A stretch of 64,000 nt of DNA from NCBI RefSeq assembly GCF_000966265.1, contig NZ_LANF01000010.1, positions 64,001-128,000 of the forward strand, read 5' to 3'. Origin of the DNA: Palaeococcus ferrophilus DSM 13482. GTDB lineage: Archaea; Methanobacteriota_B; Thermococci; Thermococcales; Thermococcaceae. This document shows, piece after piece, positions 53,681-62,150 of this stretch. The notes beneath the pieces were generated by a model. It had not been told where the DNA came from and did not search any database. It worked only from the letters and a program-made list of their open reading frames with translations. Position numbers and translations under genes: made by a program. Position 1 is the stretch's first letter. Every line of letters begins with the position of its first letter.

Positions 53681-54643
53681 TCAGCCGTTCTCCTTGGGAG
53701 TGTATTTGAAATTGCCCTTGCAGTAAAATCCTGTCCCTTCGAGGAGCCCAAAGAGCACACAGCCATCGGGGTAAATTCTCGCCCATCCATGAATCACGTT
53801 GCACAGGCACTCCGGGTTCCGCTCAAACCTCTTCCTGAAGATGAGTTTGGAGCCCTGGAATACCAAAACCTCGCCGTAGTTAGGAGTTCCGTCTTCGAAA
53901 GTCACCTGGAAGCCGAAAACGGTGTAATTCCCCGCGGATAGCAGGAACCCGTTATCTACCTCGTACCTTCCAGAGATGTTGAACTGCTCCAAAAGGCCAT
54001 TACTTCCATAGATGTAGAGACTGTTGGAAATTCCCTTAACAGATGCCGGGAGGTTCACCGTGTTTCCAAGATGCCTTGGAAGCTCCGCTATGAAGAAGTA
54101 TCCACTGTTGTTTGAAATCAGTATTCTCGGGTAAGAGACATTCTTCTCATAAGCCTTCTTTCCATAGCCGATAAGTTCCCAGATGTAAGGGGGCTGGGTC
54201 TCATGAACCCAGAGGGGATTGCCCTCGTAGTCGTACGCTTTTATCCGGGTCGTTTCGACCACCGCGGTGGTGTTCTGAGAGCTCTCACTGTATATTGTAG
54301 TGAGATTGGCCCTCACGAGTGGAACCTTCCTGAGCGCAGGGGCCTTTTCAACCACCACGAACCCCCACGGGAAGAAGTACGCCTTTGAAACGTTTAGGAA
54401 AGCTTTAGTGCCATTCTTAGAAATCACGTAGCCATAGGTGGCTCTCATCACCGTAATGTTTCCATACTTTGCCAGAGTGCCAAGTTCGATAACCCCCCGA
54501 GGTACGTCAGTTAAAGGGAGTAGAGAGTTTGTAAGGTTATTGTGAGACAAAGGGTTATCCGTATCCCTGTTCTCGCCATACCCAATGCACGCAGATGAAA
54601 AAACGAGGAAGAGTAATACTAAAGACACGATGGTTTCTCTCAT
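53681..54643 (-). CDS. Predicted surface lipoprotein, paralogue of 17073-17960
   Basis: 320 residues with a lipoprotein-type signal (VSLVLLFLVFSSAC, lipobox SSAC), so the mature protein is probably lipid-anchored outside the cell. About ten Asn-x-Ser/Thr sites. The C-terminal block NPECLCNVIHGWARIYPDGCVLFGLLEGTGFYCKG matches the DPTCLC...TYCNG block of the protein at 17073-17960, with Cys positions conserved; the middle section (VFGFQVTFEDGTPNYGEVLVFQG) also matches. Function unknown. ATG at 54643 follows GAGGGATTGGTAG. Confidence 0.72.
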   Translation of the reverse strand: MRETIVSLVLLFLVFSSACIGYGENRDTDNPLSHNNLTNSLLPLTDVPRGVIELGTLAKYGNITVMRATYGYVISKNGTKAFLNVSKAYFFPWGFVVVEKAPALRKVPLVRANLTTIYSESSQNTTAVVETTRIKAYDYEGNPLWVHETQPPYIWELIGYGKKAYEKNVSYPRILISNNSGYFFIAELPRHLGNTVNLPASVKGISNSLYIYGSNGLLEQFNISGRYEVDNGFLLSAGNYTVFGFQVTFEDGTPNYGEVLVFQGSKLIFRKRFERNPECLCNVIHGWARIYPDGCVLFGLLEGTGFYCKGNFKYTPKENG

Positions 54644-54779
54644 AGCTACCAATCCCTCACTTCTTCAATCCGCTCCTGATGCCAAATGTTTGAGTATATT
54701 TTCAGTATCCCATGAGTTTCACTTGTGGAACCAAATGAACGGGTGGAAAGTTTCGGGTAGGGGGTGTACGTTTTCATGG

Positions 54780-55211
54780 GGAAGCCCGCTAAAGTCTTTA
54801 TTGCCTTCCCGCTGACCTCCTCCCCGTCGTGAATGGCGAGGGTTCCAGCGGTTTAACCCCTCGCCTTAACTTTTCGGGAGGTTTACGGGCGACTCATAAC
54901 CTACTCGGCGTTACCGCCATCTGGTTCAACCCGAGGGGACGGTCTCGCCCCCGTTACCCTCCCCAAAGGGGAATGTGGGGTTATGCTTTGAGAGGCCAAA
55001 CCTTTGGTTTTTGACCGCTTCATCGGGCAGTTTTTGAAGGACGCTTAACAGCGTCCTGACCACTTCGAGGAAGAGTGGTAACGTTAAACCTCTCATCTCA
55101 TCGGGTTTCCAACTTTGGTCTCTCCGAGGTCTTATTATACTTTAAAAGTATTTAAGGATTTTTGAGAATGTAATTTTTCAAACACTTCATCCCCACCCTA
55201 AAGGGCGAGGC
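54780..55211. ncRNA. Hairpin-rich non-coding element, possible IS200/IS605-derived remnant or omega-RNA-like RNA
   Basis: This ~560-bp gap (54644-55211) has no plausible gene but is GC-rich and contains a run of perfect short hairpins: 54835-54865 (GGCGAGG/CCTCGCC), 54932-54947 (CGAG/CTCG), 54961-54971 (CCCC/GGGG), 54996-55007 (CCAAA/TTTGG), 55039-55056 (GGACGC/GCGTCC), 55059-55079 (ACCACT/AGTGGT). It ends in CTTCATCCCCACCCTAAAGGGCGAGGCTTTC-like sequence with the hairpin CCCT/AGGG (55196-55205), which from memory resembles right ends of IS200/IS605 elements in Thermococcales. A minus-strand TATA (55140-55157) could drive transcription leftward. Orientation and class are uncertain. Confidence 0.5.
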
Positions 55212-55541
55212 TTTCAAAAGAAAAAGAATAACCTAAGGGAGGAGATTTTCGAAGCCCTCTTCGGCGAGAAGGACGACCTGCACTACTTCCCGCTGGAAAA
55301 GCTGACGGACTCCGTGGAACGCGCCGGAGGAAGAATCGTTGAGAGCGGAACCTTTGAGCCCAACCTGCCGCACTACCTCGCATACATACCGCAGAAGTAC
55401 GCAGCACAGATAAAAGACGAGAAAAAGCGCGCCGAACTCCTGGAGCGCTTGGGTAGGGCCTATGAAAAGTGGAAAAACGGGGCCGAGCATCCACCCGTGG
55501 GATGGCTGGTTGCCGAAAGCGAGGCCAACCGAAAACCTTAA
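55212..55541 (+). pseudogene. C-terminal fragment, possibly a class I SAM methyltransferase
   Basis: A 109-codon open frame ending in TAA at 55539-55541 begins without a start codon exactly where the hairpin element ends (in-frame codons follow 55212); a later ATG gives only 75 residues. The segment YFPLEKLTDSVERAGGRIVESGTF, then PHYLAYIPQKYA and the ending EHPPVGWLVAE, resemble the C-terminal subdomain of archaeal class I methyltransferases. The N-terminal Rossmann part is absent. I infer that the gene was cut by insertion of the element or by deletion. Family assignment is weak. Confidence 0.4.
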
Positions 55542-55565
55542 ATTAATAACGCGATATTAAATAAC

Positions 55566-56933
55566 ATGATACTAAAATTCATCGATCGGGAAGAGGAGCT
55601 CCGGGCACTTGAGGAGCTTTACGCCCAGGACAAGGCTCACCTTATCCTCATCTACGGCAGGAGAAGGGTGGGAAAGACCGAGCTTGTGAAGCAGTTCATA
55701 AATGGAAAGAAGGCCTTCTACTTCTTAGCTAAAAAAGAGCCGATGGAGCTTGAGCTGGATAGGCTCGTAAGGGCCTTCAACAGGAAGTTCAACGTCTTCA
55801 TCGAGGCTGAGAACCTTGAGGAGTTCTTTGGGCAGGTAAAAGAATTCGGAAAGATAGCCTTCGTACTAGACGAGTTCCCTTACTGGGTTGAGGAAGATAA
55901 AGGGATTCCCTCAACATTCCAGTACATCTGGGATGAAGTGCTGAAGGACTCAAAGGTTTTCCTTATTCTGCTCGGCTCTTCGATCTCGACGATGGAGAGC
56001 CTTATGAGTTACAAGAACCCTCTCTACGGCAGGAGGACTAGTCAGATAAAGCTCCGTCCCCTTGAATTCTTCCACCTGAAGGAGGCTTTCCCGCGCTACA
56101 GCTGGGAAGAGCTCGTTAGGGTCTATGGAACCATAGACGGAATTCCAGCTTACTTCCAATACTTCGACGACTCTCTTCCAGTGGAGAAAAACATCGAGAA
56201 CAACTTCTACAACCGGGTGAGTGTCCTCTATGAAGACGCCGAGAGATTGCTGAAAGACGAGCTGAGGGAACCGATTACGTACCTCAACATCCTGAAGGCC
56301 ATAAACGACGGAAAGACGAAGCTCACGGAGATAGCTAATGAGACAAGGGTCGCTGTGACGAACCTCCCAAAGTACCTCAAAGTTCTTGAGACCCTTGACC
56401 TCGTGAAGAAGGAGTATCCGATAAACCAGAGAAAGCGCGGGCGCGGTGTTTACAGGGTGAAAGACTTTTACTATCGCTTCTGGCTCCGCTTTGTCTACCC
56501 CTACCGCGATGACATAGAGATCGGAGCAATAAGCTTTGAGGACTTCCAGAGCGACTTCAACCGCTACCTCGGCGAGGTCTTCGAGAGCGTTGCTGGACAG
56601 TTCCTGATTAGGATGAACCGTCTCGGAAAGCTGCCCTTCAGGTTCACGAAGCTTGGAAGATGGTGGCACAAGGGGGAGGAGATTGATTTGGTTGCCCTCA
56701 ACAGCATCACCGGGGAAGTGGGCTTTTTCGAGGCCAAGTGGAAGAACTTGAGCGAAAGAGAAGCGAGGGGGATCCTAAAGGACCTCAAAAGAAAAGCGGA
56801 GCTCACGGGAATACCAGGGAGCTACTTCGGACTGATCGGGAGGAGGATAGAATGCAAAGAGAACCTCAGAGTGGAGGACTACCTCGTCTTTGACCTCGAG
56901 GATTTCAATGAAGTTGGGAAGGAAGGACGTTGA
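55566..56933 (+). CDS. Archaeal AAA ATPase with DUF234 nuclease-like domain, second copy
   Basis: 455 residues, paralogue of 13450-14814 (shared FIDREEEL, Walker A YGRRRVGKTEL, Walker B IAFVLDEF, sensor LLGSSISTMESL, arginine region LYGRRTSQIKL, winged helix near residues 250-300). The C-terminal PD-(D/E)xK-like domain is intact: GRWWHKGEEIDLVAL supplies Glu and Asp, FFEAKWK supplies ExK. Start at an ATG after an AT-rich stretch with TATTAAATAAC. The C-terminal identity with the first copy is high over 100 residues. Convergent, without overlap, with the M20 peptidase gene. Confidence 0.87.
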   Translation: MILKFIDREEELRALEELYAQDKAHLILIYGRRRVGKTELVKQFINGKKAFYFLAKKEPMELELDRLVRAFNRKFNVFIEAENLEEFFGQVKEFGKIAFVLDEFPYWVEEDKGIPSTFQYIWDEVLKDSKVFLILLGSSISTMESLMSYKNPLYGRRTSQIKLRPLEFFHLKEAFPRYSWEELVRVYGTIDGIPAYFQYFDDSLPVEKNIENNFYNRVSVLYEDAERLLKDELREPITYLNILKAINDGKTKLTEIANETRVAVTNLPKYLKVLETLDLVKKEYPINQRKRGRGVYRVKDFYYRFWLRFVYPYRDDIEIGAISFEDFQSDFNRYLGEVFESVAGQFLIRMNRLGKLPFRFTKLGRWWHKGEEIDLVALNSITGEVGFFEAKWKNLSEREARGILKDLKRKAELTGIPGSYFGLIGRRIECKENLRVEDYLVFDLEDFNEVGKEGR

Positions 56934-58253
56934 CTACCCCCTAACCAGCCTCCTCGCGAGCTCGGTGTAGAGCGCCGGCATCCTGCGGAGCGACTCTACC
57001 TCAACGTACTCGTTCGGGCCGTGAATGTTACCTCCCCTAGGGCCGAAGTCTATCGCCTTTACTCCGTGGGGCGTGAAGAACCTCGAGTCGGCCGCTCCGG
57101 GCCCTTCAACAGGCCCCGCTTTCTCGCCGAGTTCCTCAAGGACTTCCAGCGTCGTCCTTACGATCTTTTCCTCTGGGTGAGTGAAGAGGTAGCCGGCCCT
57201 CTCATTGGTGGCCACTTCTACTTCTGCTCCCTGAAGGTTGAACTCGGCGACTTCCCTCATCGCCCGCTCAATCTCATCCTTCGAGCGGCTCATCGCCCTC
57301 ACGTCGATCTTGAGGGTGTGCATACCGTCTTCAATAGAGTACATGTTGGGCGTGATCGAGACGCCGTAGTCGCTGTACTTCTCCGCTTTTATTGGCGCCC
57401 TCACGAAGGGAATCACGGCCCTGAGGAGCCTCGTGAGGCCGAGGTCCACCTCGACTTCCTCACCATCACCGGGAACAACGTACGTAAGGATCACTTCACC
57501 CGGCACGACGTTGCCCTTGAGGAACTTCCCTTCGAGCGAAAGGGCGAAAGCTTCTCTGCTCCGAAGGAAGTGCGAGGCCGCTATAACCGGATGGGTATCA
57601 ACGCCGGGCAGGAAGTATGCTGCGTGCCTGGTCTCCAGCACCGGCGTTCTTATCCTGAAGGTCTCCTTCCTAAGGGCACCCTTGACTTTCGCTTTTTCGG
57701 AGGGGACGCGCACGGTCACGCCAAAGCCCTTTCTCCTGCGGATTATTGGCCTCATTCCGATTCCATCGGCGTTCACCATGTACTCGGGAAGTTTTTCCTC
57801 TTGAGCGAGCTTTTCGGCTAGATGCATGGCCATTCTGCCGCCGATTTCTTCATCGCCCGTGAAGGCAAAGAGAACTTTCCCATCGAGCTTCTCCCTTGAG
57901 AGCTCCTTCAGCGCGAGCATTATGGAAGCAACGTTGCCCTTGTCGTCGGCGCTCCCCCTGCCGTAGGCGCGGTCTCCTTTTACTGTGAGCTTGAAGGGAT
58001 CAGTCTCCCACTCCTCCCGGTTGACGGGCACAACGTCGAAGTGGGCCATGAAGAGGAGCTTCGGTTTTCCTTTCCCTATCTCTCCGTAGACTGCGTAGTA
58101 GCCGTCGCGTTCTATCAGTTCACCCTCTACCCCCCAGGAAGCAAGCGTATCCCGTATAAATTCCGGACATTCGCGGGAGGGCCTTATTCCTCTGGTCGGG
58201 TCGTTAACCGTCTCAAAGGCAACTAACCTAGAGAGAAGTTCGAGAACGTCCAT
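56934..58253 (-). CDS. M20-family peptidase/deacylase (ArgE/DapE-like)
   Basis: 439 residues with the dizinc hydrolase motifs: MAHFDVVPV (first metal His/Asp), GRGSADDKGN (bridging Asp and catalytic Glu nearby in FTGDEEIGG) and the late ligands in GPGAADSRFFTPHG and GGNIHGPNEYVEV. A dimerisation lid domain sits in the middle. Known relatives deacylate N-acetylornithine, succinyl-DAP or act as carboxypeptidases; the archaeal substrate is not fixed. ATG at 58253 behind GGTGG, with a longer start at 58277 possible. It is separated by about 100 bp from idsA. Confidence 0.88.
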   Translation of the reverse strand: MDVLELLSRLVAFETVNDPTRGIRPSRECPEFIRDTLASWGVEGELIERDGYYAVYGEIGKGKPKLLFMAHFDVVPVNREEWETDPFKLTVKGDRAYGRGSADDKGNVASIMLALKELSREKLDGKVLFAFTGDEEIGGRMAMHLAEKLAQEEKLPEYMVNADGIGMRPIIRRRKGFGVTVRVPSEKAKVKGALRKETFRIRTPVLETRHAAYFLPGVDTHPVIAASHFLRSREAFALSLEGKFLKGNVVPGEVILTYVVPGDGEEVEVDLGLTRLLRAVIPFVRAPIKAEKYSDYGVSITPNMYSIEDGMHTLKIDVRAMSRSKDEIERAMREVAEFNLQGAEVEVATNERAGYLFTHPEEKIVRTTLEVLEELGEKAGPVEGPGAADSRFFTPHGVKAIDFGPRGGNIHGPNEYVEVESLRRMPALYTELARRLVRG

Positions 58254-58354
58254 GGCAACCACCGTTAAGATAAACATCGAAATGGTATTTAAGGGTTTAG
58301 CGCGTGGAAATGAGAGTATTCAAAGGGAACAGAAGGGGGAGAGAAGACAGAGGC

Positions 58355-59389
58355 TCAGAACTCCCTCTCAACGAGGAACTCTGCGAGAAGCTCAAGGTCT
58401 CTCCTAGCTTCGCTCTCCGGGAGCACCTTGAGGGCCTCGTTAGCTTCCCTGATGAGGTTCTTGGCGTAGTTTGCCGCGTAGTCTATGCTGCCGTACTTCT
58501 TAAGGAGCTCAATGGCTTTTCTAACTTCTTCCTTGACCCTCTCATCGTGTATCAGCGCATCGCCCTTTGCATCTCCTGCGTACTTGCCGAAGACCTTCAT
58601 GAACTCGGCCTTATCTTCTTCGCTCGCGTTGTCGAAGAAGTGGCTTACTATGAGCGTCTTCTTACCCTTCCTTATGTCGCTCCCGACAGGCTTTCCGAGC
58701 TTTTCCTCGTCGGCAATCAGGTCAAGGACGTCGTCCCATATCTGGAAGGCGATTCCGACGTTCATGCCCCACTTGGAGAGGGCCCCAATGTACTCCTCGT
58801 CCTCCGTTCCTACAATAGCCCCGATCTCGGCCGAACCCTGGAAGAGCGCGCCGGTTTTGCCGCTTATCATTTTGAGGTACTCCTCGACGGTGACCTCTTC
58901 CCTCGTCTCAAACTCTATGTCGAGGGCCTGGCCCTCGCAGAGCATGTTTGAAGTCCTGACGAGGACGTCGAGGATTCTGGCCTTCTTCTCGGCCGGAACA
59001 TCGGCCTTAGCTACCGCCTCGAAGGCCTTGCTGAAGAGAAGGTCTCCGGCAAGGATCGCCATGTTGACGCCCCAGAGCTTGTGGACGGTCGGCCTGCCCC
59101 TCCTGAGCTCGTCCATGTCCATGATGTCGTCGTGGACGAGGGAGTAGTTGTGGATGAACTCGACGGAAGCGGCTGGATAGAGGGCCTTTTCCGGGTCGCC
59201 GCCAACCGCCTCGGCCGCGCGGAGGACAACGAAGGGCCTAACGCGCTTTCCTCCAGCGAGGGGATAGTGCCTCGCCGCGTCGTAGAGGGTTTTTGGCTCC
59301 ACATCGGGGATGAGCTCGAGGATTTTCTCATCAACGTCCTTTGCCAAGGTTTTAACTCTTGCAAACAGGTCATCGTACCGTCCCATCAT
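58355..59389 (-). CDS. idsA: Bifunctional short-chain isoprenyl diphosphate synthase (FPP/GGPP)
   Basis: 344 residues, all-alpha prenyltransferase. First Asp-rich motif DDIMDMDELRRGRPTVH (about 90-106) with the DDxxD variant DDIMD; second, DDVLDLIADEEKLGKPVGSDIRKGKKTL (about 218-245, DDVLD). It condenses IPP with allylic diphosphates to give FPP and GGPP, the precursor of archaeal ether lipids. Starts at ATGATG after GGGGTGGT. Last gene of the ipk-fni-rnj-idsA cluster. Confidence 0.95.
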   Translation of the reverse strand: MMGRYDDLFARVKTLAKDVDEKILELIPDVEPKTLYDAARHYPLAGGKRVRPFVVLRAAEAVGGDPEKALYPAASVEFIHNYSLVHDDIMDMDELRRGRPTVHKLWGVNMAILAGDLLFSKAFEAVAKADVPAEKKARILDVLVRTSNMLCEGQALDIEFETREEVTVEEYLKMISGKTGALFQGSAEIGAIVGTEDEEYIGALSKWGMNVGIAFQIWDDVLDLIADEEKLGKPVGSDIRKGKKTLIVSHFFDNASEEDKAEFMKVFGKYAGDAKGDALIHDERVKEEVRKAIELLKKYGSIDYAANYAKNLIREANEALKVLPESEARRDLELLAEFLVEREF

Positions 59390-59455
59390 ACCACCCCATG
59401 AGTAGTGAGTGCTATCCTACAATGAGAGTGAGGGCATTCTTTATCAGTTTTACCC

Positions 59456-60778
59456 TCACTTGATATCCACCACGTAGCCGTTCCTCGACACGAAGACGTC
59501 CCTTCCTATGAGATAGCCCTCCTCCTCGGCGAGCTCGGCGTAGTGGGTCAGCATCCTGAACTCGCCGTGTGCCGGAACGATGTTCTCCGGGTTGAGCATC
59601 CTTATGAGATAGCGGTGGTCTTCCCTGCTCGCGTGGCCGGAAACGTGGAGGTCTTTAATCATTCTCACGCCCTTCATTTTGAGCTTGGTCTCGAGTGCAT
59701 AGCGCTGGGCTATGTTGAGGGGATTGGGTATCGTCCCGGCGGAGAAGACTACGGTGTCGTTGCTTCCGAGGTCATAGAGCTCCCCGTTCGCCATTCTGGT
59801 TAGAACTGCCCCAGGTTCGCCCTGGTGGCCGGTGACTATGAGCAGGTAGTTCTCCCTCGCCTGTGAGACTTCTTTGAGGACTTTTTTAACGGCGTTGGGG
59901 CTCCTGACGGCGCGGGCTCCTTTCATCCTTATGAGGCCGAGCTGTTTTGCTATGCCCGTGTACTTTGAAAGGGAGCGGCCAATAAGAACGGCCTGCCTGC
60001 CCATCGCGTTGGCTATGTCAATGAGTTCCTGAAGGCGGGGTATGTGCGAGGCAAAGGTTGTCGCTATTAAGCCCTTCTCCTCGAGCCCCTCGTAGAGGAA
60101 GAAATCTTCAAGGAGCATCTTGGCAACGGCCTCGCTGGGAGTTTTTGTCGGCTCTGAAACGCGCGTGGACTCGGGTAGAAGGATTTTAACACTCTCTTTT
60201 CCAAGTTCTTTTAGGCGTTTGTAGTCGGGCTTCTCGCCGAGCGGGTTGTTGTTATCGAACTTGAAGTCGCCGGTGTGGACAACGGCTCCCTCGGGAGTGT
60301 GAACGACGACCATTGAAGCCTGCGGTATGGAATGGGTTATCCTCACGAACTCTATTGCCAGGTTCTCGCTCACCTGGACTATCTCACCGAACTCGGTCTC
60401 GTACATCGGGTTCTTAACCTCAAAGTACTTCTCGCTCTTGACCTCGTTTTTGGTGAGCTTTACCGTATAGGGCGTCCCGTATATTGGGGTGTTTGGATAG
60501 TGGGGGGCGAGTTTACCAACGGCGCCGATGTGGTCGAGGTGGCCGTGGGTGAGGGTTATGGCCACGACCTTCTTATCACGGAGCATCTTGTCGTTTGGAA
60601 TGGCCCCGAGCTTCCGAAGGTCCTTTGAGGACATCTGCTGGAAGTTGACGTCCTCGTGGATAAGAACACGGTCGAGGCGAAGCCCCATATCTATTATAAC
60701 GACCTCCCCGTTGTATTCGACGGCGGTCATGTTCTTGCCCACTTCTTCGTAACCGCTGACGGTGTAGATTCTTATCAT
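59456..60778 (-). CDS. rnj: Archaeal RNase J
   Basis: 440 residues; metallo-beta-lactamase/beta-CASP ribonuclease of the euryarchaeal aRNase J group, a 5'-3' exoribonuclease. Motifs: LTHGHLDHIGAV (motif 2, HxHxDH), GDFKFDNN (motif 4 Asp), beta-CASP motifs A LLPESTRVSEPTKTPSE, B GRSLSKYTGIA and C LHVSGHASREDHR (His). No KH domain is present, so it is not aCPSF. ATG at 60778 follows GGAGGAGATGA. It is preceded by a leader with two strong hairpins (60800-60853). Within the mevalonate cluster, as in other Thermococcales. Confidence 0.94.
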   Translation of the reverse strand: MIRIYTVSGYEEVGKNMTAVEYNGEVVIIDMGLRLDRVLIHEDVNFQQMSSKDLRKLGAIPNDKMLRDKKVVAITLTHGHLDHIGAVGKLAPHYPNTPIYGTPYTVKLTKNEVKSEKYFEVKNPMYETEFGEIVQVSENLAIEFVRITHSIPQASMVVVHTPEGAVVHTGDFKFDNNNPLGEKPDYKRLKELGKESVKILLPESTRVSEPTKTPSEAVAKMLLEDFFLYEGLEEKGLIATTFASHIPRLQELIDIANAMGRQAVLIGRSLSKYTGIAKQLGLIRMKGARAVRSPNAVKKVLKEVSQARENYLLIVTGHQGEPGAVLTRMANGELYDLGSNDTVVFSAGTIPNPLNIAQRYALETKLKMKGVRMIKDLHVSGHASREDHRYLIRMLNPENIVPAHGEFRMLTHYAELAEEEGYLIGRDVFVSRNGYVVDIK

Positions 60779-60888
60779 TTCATCTCCTCCTTAATCTGTT
60801 GGAGCGGAGCAGTGCTCGGCTCCGGCCCGTGGGTGGTGGAGCGGGGCTCCACCGGGTTAAGGTGTAATAGGCTGGAGGGTTTAAAAAG
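60779..60888 (-). promoter_or_regulatory. RNase J promoter and double-hairpin 5' leader
   Basis: On the minus strand a TATA box CTTTTTAAACC (about 60878-60888) puts the transcript start near 60858. The leader of about 80 nt folds into two perfect hairpins: GGTGGAGC/GCTCCACC with a 3-nt loop (60835-60853) and CGGAGC/GCTCCG with an 8-nt loop (60805-60824). The ribosome-binding site GGAGGAG follows. Strong 5' structure on the mRNA of a 5'-end-dependent exonuclease suggests protection or autoregulation; this is inference. Confidence 0.55.
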
Positions 60889-60913
60889 GTGCGCATTTTG
60901 GAAAGAAGAGAGG

Positions 60914-62038
60914 TCAGAAACTCCTGCTCCTGAGGTAATCCCAGAGGTCAATCCTCCCCTCAAGCCACTCCCTTGTGAAACCAGTTACCACGAGCGGCAC
61001 TTTTCTAAGCTCCCCGACGTTTTTAGCCCCGACGAGGAACATGGCGTTGCGAATCTCCTCAATGTAGCGCCTGAGGATTTTTATAACCCCATCAACGTCG
61101 CCCTTGACCGCGGGCCTGAGGAGAGGCAGCGCAACACCCGCGAAGGTGGCTCCCATAGCTAGGGCCTTTGCCATCGCTATGCCGTCCCTCATCCCACCGG
61201 TCGCTATTATCGGGAGTTCTGTGGCGTACCTAACTTCGGCAACGCTGATAGCTGTTTTTATGCCCCAGTCCCAGAAGCGGAGCGCTAAGTCCTTCCCGAG
61301 CTCATCCTTGGCGCGGTAGTATTCAACTCCACTCCAGCTTGTTCCGCCGAGGCCACCCACGTCAATAGCGTCAATTCCTATGCTCTCAAGCCTCACCGCG
61401 ACCTCCATGGAAACTCCCGCTCCGGTCTCCTTCGCTATTATCGGGTAGGGGAACTCGGCCTTGAGCTCGGCGAGTGCATTTAGGACGCCCCTGTACTGAG
61501 TGTCCCCCTCCGGCTGGACGCTCTCCTGGAGCGGGTTGAGGTGTATGGCCAAAGCGTCGGCCTGGACGGTCTCGACAGCCTTCAGGGCCTCCTCTATGCC
61601 GTAGCGGCTAGGCATGGTCTCGGCAAACTGGGGTGCACCGAGGTTACCGACGAGGAAAACATCCGGAGCGACGTCCCTGACGTAGTAGCTCTCCCAGGTC
61701 TCGGGCTTCCTTATCATTGCCCGTTGGCTCCCAACGCCCATGGGGATGTTGAGCTCCTGAGCTGCCTGAGCGAGAGTCTTGTTTATCTTCCCCGCGAGCT
61801 GGGAACCCTTCGTTCCACCCGTCATGCCGGCAATGAAAATCGGGTAGTCAAACTTCCTCCCCAGAAACTCGACGCTCAAATCTATCTCGTCCTTGTCTAT
61901 CTCCGGAAGGCTCATATGGACGAAGTGAACATCCTCAAAACCGTTGCTGATGTGAGCCTGCACGTTCCGCTTTAGGCAGTGCTCTATGTGCTCGAACTTC
62001 CTGATGACCGTAAGTTCCTCCTTATCAAACTCCCCCAT
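60914..62038 (-). CDS. fni: Isopentenyl-diphosphate delta-isomerase, type 2
   Basis: 374 residues, FMN-dependent IDI-2 (TIM barrel). [62 protein letters not shown] (about 68-107), then [17 protein letters not shown] (His/Gln catalytic block) and [32 protein letters not shown] are diagnostic. It interconverts IPP and DMAPP. ATG at 62038 follows GGTGG. About 110 bp downstream of ipk. Confidence 0.96.
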   Translation of the reverse strand: MGEFDKEELTVIRKFEHIEHCLKRNVQAHISNGFEDVHFVHMSLPEIDKDEIDLSVEFLGRKFDYPIFIAGMTGGTKGSQLAGKINKTLAQAAQELNIPMGVGSQRAMIRKPETWESYYVRDVAPDVFLVGNLGAPQFAETMPSRYGIEEALKAVETVQADALAIHLNPLQESVQPEGDTQYRGVLNALAELKAEFPYPIIAKETGAGVSMEVAVRLESIGIDAIDVGGLGGTSWSGVEYYRAKDELGKDLALRFWDWGIKTAISVAEVRYATELPIIATGGMRDGIAMAKALAMGATFAGVALPLLRPAVKGDVDGVIKILRRYIEEIRNAMFLVGAKNVGELRKVPLVVTGFTREWLEGRIDLWDYLRSRSF

Positions 62039-62150
62039 TAATACCACCAGAGAAGAGAGGGTGGTGAAAGTTAAGAGGTTTTGGGTGGATAAATTCCCCG
62101 AAGTATTGGGCTACCAAAAGCAAGATACGAAGGCCATTGATTCCAAACCA

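Noticed and set aside
54655-55200. RNase P RNA or SRP RNA
   Set aside because: I looked for conserved core sequences of both and did not find them on either strand.
60835-60853. The hairpin before RNase J as a bacterial-type terminator for fni
   Set aside because: It lies downstream of a good TATA box and lacks a following U-tract in the direction of transcription; a leader structure fits better.
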